Origin: Siphonodentalium dalli
Taxonomy: Eukaryota > Mollusca > Scaphopoda > Gadilida > Siphonodentaliidae
Assembly (NCBI GenBank): GCA_032622095.1
Contig: CP136061.1
Coordinates: 251,917,582 to 251,981,581 of the forward strand
DNA: 64,000 bases
Reading direction: 5' to 3'
The first letter of the stretch is position 1, and each line of letters begins with the position of its first letter. The notes under the pieces are model-generated. The model worked only from the letters and a program-made list of their open reading frames with translations. It was not told the DNA's origin and did not search any database. Below, one piece after another: positions 46,201 through 53,525 of this stretch. Made by a program: the position numbers and the translations under genes.

Positions 46201-46815
46201 TTCGGAGTGTGGTCGCAGCGGTTGATCTAACGAGGAAGAAGACATCGACGCAGAAGGAATGGCAGGTCTCTGCCCGGAAGGTCTGGAAGAAGAAAGCTGC
46301 TCCTGGTTAAGCAGTACGGATGACTGTGAAGATGATGCTGCGGAAGGCGGTGGCTTTACGGAGGAAGACGTGGAAGAATATGAAGGATTTCTCACCTCGG
46401 TGTCGTTTCTTCGAGAGGAAGAGAGTTCATAAAGGACGGTGGTGTGATCTCTTGTATCTATGGTTTCTGTTTCAGTAGGGCGTCTTGTAGCCGGGCGCTG
46501 GCGAGAAATTTTCTGTTTTCCGTCGAGACTTGGAAGCTTGTTATCTATCCAGGTATCATCCAAAAATAGTCTAGCATCTTGTCTGCATCGCGTGATCCAT
46601 CGAGCGTTTTTCTGGTACACCGCGAGCCGATATTGCATCAGGGTCAGATCCTCAATCTGAGGGGCGTGCAGGTTATCATCAAACCCAATCTCATTGAACA
46701 AGGTGGTGACATCCATCAACGAGTGGTTGCGACATGCCTTCTGGACCCTCTCCGTGATAGACAATTTTGGGCGCCAATCCCTTCTAGGGCTGATATTTTC
46801 CTTATCCACGTCCAT
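43270..46815 (-). CDS. Large protein with zinc finger and C-terminal TatD-type hydrolase domain
   Basis: A 1,181-codon intronless frame. Residues about 1-120 are helical/charged. Residues about 130-330 are Ser/Arg-rich and low complexity. Residues about 315-495 contain about nine units of 18-22 residues built on RLDSRDIGIPSSQSS. A CPLCGKPSKKMKRH..VHHLP zinc finger lies near residue 565. Residues about 906-1,181 form a TatD metallo-hydrolase domain with all expected ligands: DSHFHLD, GEIGLDR, an HLRG His, an LHCFN His and LETDSPY. TatD enzymes are metal-dependent DNases. It lies about 1.66 kb downstream of the gypsy integrase on the same strand. It could be an accessory ORF of the retroelement or an independent, mobile-element-like gene. 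Confidence 0.85.
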   Translation of the reverse strand: MDVDKENISPRRDWRPKLSITERVQKACRNHSLMDVTTLFNEIGFDDNLHAPQIEDLTLMQYRLAVYQKNARWITRCRQDARLFLDDTWIDNKLPSLDGKQKISRQRPATRRPTETETIDTRDHTTVLYELSSSRRNDTEVRNPSYSSTSSSVKPPPSAASSSQSSVLLNQEQLSSSRPSGQRPAIPSASMSSSSLDQPLRPHSEAERNRPRSHQRQSHSSHRESRQSQGASRADRRHSPRISRDHGRRDSRATIPYRHSPLRKYSMRHSPYPRSQGSGMAQPYEQPLRERQCSVAPFRSHQGNMSLRRSRSSPSRRNPSSLDSRDIGIPSAQYSRRNPSSLDSRDIGIPSSRSSSQKNQSRLDSRDIGIPSSQSSSQKNQSRLDSRDIGIPPFQSSRIDPSRLDSQDSGVHPPPFILPNPPRLESRGSEASPLYSSILKNPPRLESRGSEVAPLNNSIMRNSPNLDSRDSEGPSSYSSVLGNLPRLEPRDSEVPSFNVMPLTGGATTEINTPVNSTDSRVILPMELLTEEVNSLPPLETSLVEPGEKQVSKKVPPRNDTQCPLCGKPSKKMKRHCMVHHLPQTVWEFRTADQPQPEDWEFLLLFLAKRLNCSLAELIGKCNNSSVRMPSSSITPDCWTMMAEFQSFLHTQYDWPVVDKLYLHPINSVAVLLHWRPLCNLLLQIPLEGQMSFRNLCPGRLCNFVTRSGKARLNQQHLTAELNLTNVKKSDGVPISTKKKSVYPNLHIQISGESFPPPHKLQIRCGPPRTVSCSPPTADPAISTLPPPSEVKISHSTGSDNTVPPVPQPPIYTPDAVSTVLDPGVLTVDAVRTVPILSESPTGSMDTTLVLGSDPPLTPEVSDSANADSILGSSAGQWPPLSVPQNRISRITLPILPPPRDFGLARMAVDSHFHLDRLHDCLRGYPKFDIDDMLQYRPSPFPTTPINLIGGVMIFCDPSTYPVDIRVDTPFKTAVGLHPKKAGLYSSYHKRLDELFAHPGTVAIGEIGLDRTMAPSYWEQQDSVFRDIVKSAVLYQKPIVLHLRGLANFPADVYARGHKIVSDVCPPNQLIHLHCFNAGVEEFQQWSNSFPHCYFGFTAAVTFFNVSQKRALQAIPSSRLLLETDSPYFGQPWGAEISSPAYIGNVARVVSDIRNESLQDILQATILNTSRFYGTPVPGNFL

Positions 46816-47460
46816 ATTTTATAGAGGAAACCCTTTACAAAGGATTAGGGAGATGGAGATCAAGGTAATCAAAACAATCTTGGAAATACAGTGCCAACAA
46901 GAGATTGAATTACGACGGCAACATTTTTAACCGTGTAAACAGAAGAACAATACCAATAGTCTAACCGAAAAGACCTATTACGATGAGATATTAAAATTAC
47001 CTCCTTATGACAACTTAATATAGAATATTTCTCTACCAATTTTCAATAATTCAATACAATCTGCAAACTCATTATCCTCCAAAACTACAGACAGGAACAC
47101 AATTGACATACAACCAACATGGGAGCTTTCTGCCCAGATTTCAGTAACCTGCCGTCTGTTGAAACCGCTGCAGATTTGGATACTGATGAACCACGGGAAA
47201 GTGTAACTCTGATCTGCGGTCAGCTTGAGCTTTGAGATGGACAACGCCTCAGCTATGAGTGACTATTCTGACACCGATACTGATCTTTTCTCGAGATGCT
47301 GATCCCGGTAACAATATGAATTTCAATAAGTTTTTACCGGAAGGTGGACGATCTTCTTTAGAGACATGGTCCAGATTAAATGTCACTTTAAACAGTTTAA
47401 ACAGAAAATTAGCTGATCTTCTTTCAAGACACCGATGTATTCTACTTAACGGGAACTGGA
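46816..47460. other. Spacer between TatD-type gene and minisatellites
   Basis: No gene seen. It is upstream of the TatD-type ATG and could hold its promoter, but I see no clear TATA/Inr. Confidence 0.35.
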
Positions 47461-48160
47461 GGGTCTTCTTTGAAGATACTGATGCTGATGCAGATTTCTT
47501 AACACGATGTTGGATTATCTTCTTTGAAGATACTGATGCTGATGCAGATTTCTTAACACGATGTTGGATGATCTTCTTTGAAGATACTGATGCTGATGCA
47601 GATTACTTAACACGATGTTGGATGATCTTCTTTGAAGATACTGATGATTGACGTTTTCAAGAAGGCTGATCTTTTTCGAAGATACTGAAGCTGGAAGGTT
47701 TCAAGAAGGTTGATTTTCTTCGAAGATACTGACGCTTGAAGATTTCAAGAAGGTTGATTTTCTTCGAAGATAATGACGCTTGAAGGTTTCAAGAAGGTTG
47801 ATTTTCTTCGAAGATACGGACGCTTGAAGATTTCAAGAAGGTTGGTTTTCTTCGAAGATACTGACGGTTGAACATTTCAAGAAGGTTGGGTCGTTACGTT
47901 ACGTGCTCCGAACATATATTTTTGAAGCCAACATATATTATGTGCTGTGAGCAGTTGAAAGACGTTTGACAACCGAAGACGTTGACAGCAGAAGATTGGA
48001 AGACGGAAGGCTTGTGGCCGCAGAAGATTGCAGACTTGTGACAGCGGAAGACTGGAAAACTGTAGACTTGCGAAGATGGACGACGCGTGGCTACGGAAGA
48101 CTGGAAGACGGACGACTGGAAGACGGACGACTGGAAGACGGAAGACTGGAAGATGGATGG
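47461..48160. repeat. Cluster of three minisatellites 3' of the gypsy integrase
   Basis: A 57-bp unit (TTTGAAGATACTGATGCTGATGC...) repeats three to four times to 47,640. A 45-bp unit with TTCAAGAAGGTTGATTTTC repeats about five times to about 47,890. A 15-bp unit GGAAGACTGGAAGACGGAC repeats to about 48,150. No coding family. Confidence 0.8.
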
Positions 48161-48475
48161 AATCCTCGTGTGTTCGATCCTGAAAAGCAAAGGCATCTTT
48201 AAGGGCCCATTCCACCTCTATTCCTTGATACTGTATCAAATAAGATTGTAATTGTGACGTATTAATGATTGTTAGGCGTTACCGGTCCCCGGTTAATTTC
48301 CGTATATCCCTTTAAATGATAGCAAACCTGATCATCAGGCATTACCTGTTACATTTTCATCTAGCCTATCTTAACCAATAAACTCGTACGGATCTAATTT
48401 GGTTACAAGCTTTACCAGTCTGATAGGCATTCACGGGGATAACATGTCCGGAGATTTAGTGAACCGCGCTCAACC

Positions 48476-50869
48476 CTACGTTTTTCCGCTTTGATTTAGG
48501 CAGTTCCGACAACTGTAAATATCCAGATGTCTCGCGTCTTCTTCGGAGATACGCACGCAAGGCCCATGAAACCATTCTTCGCAGGTGTTACACTGAATCA
48601 TAAATGTTCCTTTGTCCGGTTTTCTACAGAAACAATATTCGGAGCGCGTCTTGGTTCCCAAAATGGGTAGTTCCTTGCGGATGGCTTTTATCCATGTCGG
48701 CATCTTACCTTTGTGTTTTCTTAGTCGGTCAGGCAGAAGACGACTAACGATGGTTTGGTCTTTTGCCTCGTACAGAAAAGGTGATAATTTCTGAGTGATA
48801 ATCTTCGGCCCCTGCCAGTCCGGACTCACCTTTTTCCCTTTACCCTTTAGGACTGATGAATAACTATCCACAACCTCCCCCAAGCTGAACCCATTATCCA
48901 CAAAGGTCTTCAGCCAAGGTGGGATTTCCCGGTTCCGGCATAGCTTCATCTTGTCGTGATTAGTGACGAATTGGGCCTTTTGCAACTTCACTTTATACAA
49001 GAAGGGTGTTATCTGGTCAACCACAATTCCCGGACCTTTCCATACCGGCTGAAGCTTCTTGGGTTTTCCCTTTATGACGGCTGTGTCCAAAATATACACT
49101 AATTCCCCAGGATGGTATACCTTCTGTAATATTTTGGTGTCATAATCTCGCTTCATTTTCTTCTGCGTGGTTACCAGAGTTTTTCTTGCTATATCGTGAG
49201 CCTCACGGATATTCTTACTCAAGACCTTTAGATACTCGTGGACTTCTTCTTCTCCCGGGCTGGGATCTCCGAACATCAATGCAGCTGGATGGTTCACTTC
49301 CCTCCCCAACATTAATTTGTTCGGCGTGAATCCTGTGGATCGATTCACAGATGACCGTAGTGCCCCAGCTATCTGAGAAACGTACTTGTCCCATTGATTT
49401 GGGCATTTCTCCACAAAGCATCTAACAGCTGCCATCAAGGTCTTGTTGTGATTCTCACATTGCCCATTCGCCGATGGTCTATAGGCTGTAGTTTTGGTCT
49501 TATGTATCTTCATCAGGTCACATAGTGCCGTAAACAATTTACTTTGGAAATTGGCACCCTGGTCAGTAAATATTTGGAACGGGTACCCGAACCTAGTAAA
49601 AAACTCGTTCACGGCTGCCTGGGCAGTCGTTTCCGCAGTCTGGTTAGGTAACGGTACGCATTCCACCCATTTAGTGAATTGATCGACCATCACCAGGATA
49701 TGCTCATTGCCACGATCCGTAGCTGGGAGCGGTCCCAGAAAGTCTAGATGAACTCTCTCCATGGGGTAACCTGAATGAAACATAATCATGGGGTTCTTTG
49801 CTTTTCGGTTCAACTTCTTACTTGCATTGCACTGTTGACACCCCGAAACATATTGGCGGACGCTTTCTGACATGTGGTACCACGTGAAATTCTGTTTAGC
49901 TCTTTCCAACGTTCTTTCCATCCCTTGGTGCCCTGATGCTGGTAAATCGTGGCACACTCTTATCGCTTCACCTTGTAAATTCCAAGGAAGAACTCTGACT
50001 GTCTGCTCTTGTCTGTTTATCATCCAGAGTACTCCCTCTCTCATCTTCAAGCGATCTTTATTAATCCACAGATATTTCACCCAAGGACTGCATCTAAATA
50101 ATTCTCCCTCTTCAGGATCCTTCTTCTGTTGTACCCACTCTATAATTTTGTGTAAATCCACGTCCTCGCCTTGTGCTTCTTTCAGGTCGTCAGCCGTATA
50201 CAGTTGAAGCGGGCATGCGTCTGCCACGACCTGACTCACCGTAATAATTTCCATATGGGGTATGTCAATGGAACCGATAAAATGGACTTTTCCGAAGTCG
50301 GTCGCACTTACCTTTATTAACCCGCATTCGGGGTTCCCTTGAACTTCCCCTATTGTCGCTTTCGCAACACCTACCCCAACTTGGTGGGAGATTTCCTCCC
50401 CATTTGTCACTTTCGCAACACAGGTCACGGTAGGGTGGGATCCTAGTTCCGAACCCCAGTCGGGAATTAAGGTAAGTTCCCTTATTTCCGTCCGGTGTTC
50501 TTTCATTCTTGACCCCCCTGGATCCCATGGCCACAGCATGGGACACGTCACGTCCATAACTTGGTGCTCCAAGTTTATGGACTGTGCCCTGACTTGAGCC
50601 AAGGGGATCACGTCATCCACCGAATCAATGAACGCTCCCCATTTCTCTTCTGCCCTTTGGCAGTATTTGCACCCACCACAGGGCAAATCTTCTAATATCA
50701 CCCCTGTCTTGAAACAATGACAAGGATCTTCATCCACTAGGCGTGATATTGCGTCTGCGTTTTGATGACGCGCTCCTGGGCGATGCTTAATTGTCATTTG
50801 ATCTTTTGGCTCAGTTCTTCCAGCCATCGTGCAATCTGGCCTTGGGGGTGCTTGAAGCGTAGGAGCCAT
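48476..50869 (-). CDS. pol: Gypsy integrase with C-terminal PHD finger (pol, second piece)
   Basis: A 797-codon frame. The beginning overlaps the end of RNase H, then comes a long linker, an HHCC zinc-binding domain (SGHQGMERTL...SGCQQCNASKK), the catalytic core (Asp in LDFLGPL, Asp in TDQGANF, Glu in GQCENHN), a VYHPGELVYILD SH3-like region, and a C-terminal PHD finger at about 48,480-48,650 with CFC, CNTC, FHGPC and CRNC metal-binding positions. The finger has the Tyr before the first Cys, a Met and a Trp of the aromatic cage of H3K4me-type PHD fingers. No chromodomain is seen. Confidence 0.88.
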   Translation of the reverse strand: MAPTLQAPPRPDCTMAGRTEPKDQMTIKHRPGARHQNADAISRLVDEDPCHCFKTGVILEDLPCGGCKYCQRAEEKWGAFIDSVDDVIPLAQVRAQSINLEHQVMDVTCPMLWPWDPGGSRMKEHRTEIRELTLIPDWGSELGSHPTVTCVAKVTNGEEISHQVGVGVAKATIGEVQGNPECGLIKVSATDFGKVHFIGSIDIPHMEIITVSQVVADACPLQLYTADDLKEAQGEDVDLHKIIEWVQQKKDPEEGELFRCSPWVKYLWINKDRLKMREGVLWMINRQEQTVRVLPWNLQGEAIRVCHDLPASGHQGMERTLERAKQNFTWYHMSESVRQYVSGCQQCNASKKLNRKAKNPMIMFHSGYPMERVHLDFLGPLPATDRGNEHILVMVDQFTKWVECVPLPNQTAETTAQAAVNEFFTRFGYPFQIFTDQGANFQSKLFTALCDLMKIHKTKTTAYRPSANGQCENHNKTLMAAVRCFVEKCPNQWDKYVSQIAGALRSSVNRSTGFTPNKLMLGREVNHPAALMFGDPSPGEEEVHEYLKVLSKNIREAHDIARKTLVTTQKKMKRDYDTKILQKVYHPGELVYILDTAVIKGKPKKLQPVWKGPGIVVDQITPFLYKVKLQKAQFVTNHDKMKLCRNREIPPWLKTFVDNGFSLGEVVDSYSSVLKGKGKKVSPDWQGPKIITQKLSPFLYEAKDQTIVSRLLPDRLRKHKGKMPTWIKAIRKELPILGTKTRSEYCFCRKPDKGTFMIQCNTCEEWFHGPCVRISEEDARHLDIYSCRNCLNQSGKT

Positions 50870-53388
50870 GTCAGGCTGGCGTGGTCAGTTCGCACCACAA
50901 AAGGTCGCCCCAGCAAATAGTGCCGGAACGTCCTGGCGAAAAATACCACGGCCAGTAATTCTTTACGAGTCGTGCAATATTTCTTTTGCTCACGACTCAA
51001 AGATATGCTTCCATACGCAATGACTTTCTCCACCCCTTCCTGGACTTGGATTAGCTCTGCGCCTATCGCCCCGTCCGAGGCATCCGTATCCAGTATGAAT
51101 GGGTCCTCTATTGTCGGTAGAGCAAGAACCGGGGGTGTCATAAGGGCTTCTCTTAAGGCAAGGAAAGCCTCTTCTTGCTCGTACCCCCATTCAAATTTTG
51201 GATTCTTCCCCGTGAGCTGGTGTAGGGGGGCGGCGAGCTTCGAGAAGTTCTTTACGAACATTCTGTGGTATCCTGCCAATCCCAAAAATCTTTCTACGTC
51301 CTTGCTATTTCGAGGGGTCGGCCACTCCTCGATGACCTTGCAGGAGGCATCTGTCATCGTCATGCCCTGGCCGTCTATCGTTCGCCCCAAGAATTCTGTT
51401 TGTCTTTGAAACAAGCCACACTTTTTGGGTTTTAGGCGGAGTTGGTATTTCCGGAATCTTTCCAGGACCCTCTTAAGGTTGACGACGTGGCTAGAAAAAT
51501 CCGACGCCATCACCAGAACGTCGTCTAAGAATGCCAATGCTATATTCCAGTTTAACCCCTGCAGCACTAGGCTCATGGCCCTGGAATAGCAACTTGGCGC
51601 GTTACAAAGACCGAAAGCGAGTTGGACGTGATGGAAGGTCCCGTGTTTTGTTAGGAAAGCAGTCTTGTGGCGGTCTTCTTCTCGAATGGGAATCTGCCAA
51701 TACGCAGAATTTCCATCCAGATGGCTAAAATACTGTTTCTGGCTTAACAAATCCACACATTCTGAGAACAGGGGAATGGGCCAGACATCTTTTTTAGTCA
51801 CCGAGTTCAGACCGCGGTAGTCGAGGCACCAGCGAATACTGCCGTCCCGTTTCCGGATCAGTACTGGTGCAGCTGCCCATTCTGAAGTGCTGGGTTCAAT
51901 CACGCCGGCTCTCAGCATTTTGTCCAACAGCTGTTTTTTTTCATTGACAAAAGCCACTGGGGTTCGGCGGAGGTTCATTTTAATGGGCAGAGCATCTCCG
52001 GTATCAATAGTGTGTTCCATTGCCGTGAAGTTCCCCAGATCATATTCGTCTATTGCGAAAACATCAGCGTACTCACTTATGAGTTGAGCCAGAGCGTCCT
52101 GCTGGCTTGCCTCTAAATTTTCCGCTGAACGATTGTATAAATCCATCAGATGTTCTGGGATTTTGTACGGTTCTGTTCCGACTCGCACTGCTGATACACT
52201 GGCGCCGCCGTCACAGCGCAATACTTCCACCTCAGATGCTGCGGCGATAACTTGCCCTCGCTTGAATTTAATATATCTCTCTGAAGTGTTGACGAGACAG
52301 ATCACTGGGGTTTTCCCGGCACTGTGAACAGTTCTCGGAATGATGATACTAGGATGCTCCGTTCCTTCCAGGATGTATGGTTTGAGATTTTCGGCCATGA
52401 CACCCTGGCACAAGCACACCTGACCTGGAGGTACCACGGTCGCCTTGGAAACTCGTACTTGGATTTGTCCATCATGGGCAGCATCCCCTAAGCGTTCCAT
52501 TTTGATAGTGATTCCTCCCAATTCGATAATATCCCGGTCTAGGTTTATATGGGCAGAATGTTTCTGCATGAAATCTAACCCCAACAGCATATCATCGCCC
52601 ACGGGAGCAACATATAAGGGGTGGCTGTATATTTTTCCCCCTATGTGCAAGTTGGTCGGCTGGGTGATCCACGCATTCATGCATAAATTCCTGCCGGCCG
52701 TATGCATCTTCGCCCTTTTCTGGATGTCAGGTGGTTTCTCCAGCCTCTTGAAAGCCTTATCCGATACGATGGTTACTTCTGCACCACTATCAACAACGGC
52801 ATTCAATCTGCTCCCATTGATTTCTACTGGGATGTAAAGCATGGTTCCCCTAACTTGTTGGATCGTCAATTCAACGGGTTCTTCTTCGTTGTTTAGCTTA
52901 CCCGGAGATGGTTCGCTAGGCTGAGCTATTTCCAATTCTGGGGAAACTACCAGATCCGTTTCATCGTGATCCTCTGAGTTCCCCATCTCTTTGATCTCAG
53001 CCTTTCTTTGACTAGGGGGTCCACTCATGCTGTTAGCTGGCATGATCCATTCTGTTTTCTCTTCCGATAGGATTTCGTCGTCACCCTTCCACGAATTTTC
53101 TTCGACTTGCTCTACCTCTCTACCAGTCGTGGGTATTTCGTCCCTCGCGTCGCCTATCGGTTCCTTCCTGGGTTCTGGTCTACTCCACTTATTTCTTTCG
53201 TTGGCAGATATCAAGATAGGCCCACTCATGTCCCTATCCACCTGGTAAGCCGGCTGAGCATCGGATAACGATGCATCGTCCAGCTTCACCATTGGGCTAG
53301 GGCGTTTTGATGTACCTACCTCGTTCCCGGGCTTGCGCACAACTTCTTTGAACTCACTACCTGTTTGGTCAGAGTCAACATTGAACAT
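50794..53388 (-). CDS. pol: Gypsy pol: protease, reverse transcriptase, RNase H (first piece)
   Basis: An 864-codon frame from the first Met. The frame is open further upstream and overlaps gag in the -1 frame. It has the aspartic protease active site (VDSGAEVT, near 52,785), then RT with LDYRGLN, DVWPIPLF, the catalytic Asp in SHLDGNSAYWQI, FGLCNAPS and the FLDDVLV catalytic pair near 51,520, then RNase H with DTDASDGAIGAEL and RTDHASL. It ends by a frame change near 50,800, where the RNase H C-terminus (QIARWLEELSQ) runs into a stop while the integrase frame resumes. The frame change looks like a lesion, because expression of a fused pol is the norm. Confidence 0.93.
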   Translation of the reverse strand: MFNVDSDQTGSEFKEVVRKPGNEVGTSKRPSPMVKLDDASLSDAQPAYQVDRDMSGPILISANERNKWSRPEPRKEPIGDARDEIPTTGREVEQVEENSWKGDDEILSEEKTEWIMPANSMSGPPSQRKAEIKEMGNSEDHDETDLVVSPELEIAQPSEPSPGKLNNEEEPVELTIQQVRGTMLYIPVEINGSRLNAVVDSGAEVTIVSDKAFKRLEKPPDIQKRAKMHTAGRNLCMNAWITQPTNLHIGGKIYSHPLYVAPVGDDMLLGLDFMQKHSAHINLDRDIIELGGITIKMERLGDAAHDGQIQVRVSKATVVPPGQVCLCQGVMAENLKPYILEGTEHPSIIIPRTVHSAGKTPVICLVNTSERYIKFKRGQVIAAASEVEVLRCDGGASVSAVRVGTEPYKIPEHLMDLYNRSAENLEASQQDALAQLISEYADVFAIDEYDLGNFTAMEHTIDTGDALPIKMNLRRTPVAFVNEKKQLLDKMLRAGVIEPSTSEWAAAPVLIRKRDGSIRWCLDYRGLNSVTKKDVWPIPLFSECVDLLSQKQYFSHLDGNSAYWQIPIREEDRHKTAFLTKHGTFHHVQLAFGLCNAPSCYSRAMSLVLQGLNWNIALAFLDDVLVMASDFSSHVVNLKRVLERFRKYQLRLKPKKCGLFQRQTEFLGRTIDGQGMTMTDASCKVIEEWPTPRNSKDVERFLGLAGYHRMFVKNFSKLAAPLHQLTGKNPKFEWGYEQEEAFLALREALMTPPVLALPTIEDPFILDTDASDGAIGAELIQVQEGVEKVIAYGSISLSREQKKYCTTRKELLAVVFFARTFRHYLLGRPFVVRTDHASLTWLLRFKHPQGQIARWLEELSQKIK

Positions 53389-53525
53389 CGATGCATTGAA
53401 CTCTTCGTCCTCCAGGCTATAAGTTCTACAACTTGGTTGTGCCTTACCCTCTCTACTTATAATGGAGCTTCCACGTTCTGAAGGCTTTTTCTCTTTGCCT
53501 GGGCCTTCTTTGATTCGGGTCGTTT

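Noticed and set aside
44100-46820. Plus-strand frames of up to 182 codons opposite the TatD-type gene
   Set aside because: They carry mirror images of the same repeats, and the TatD domain is on the other strand.
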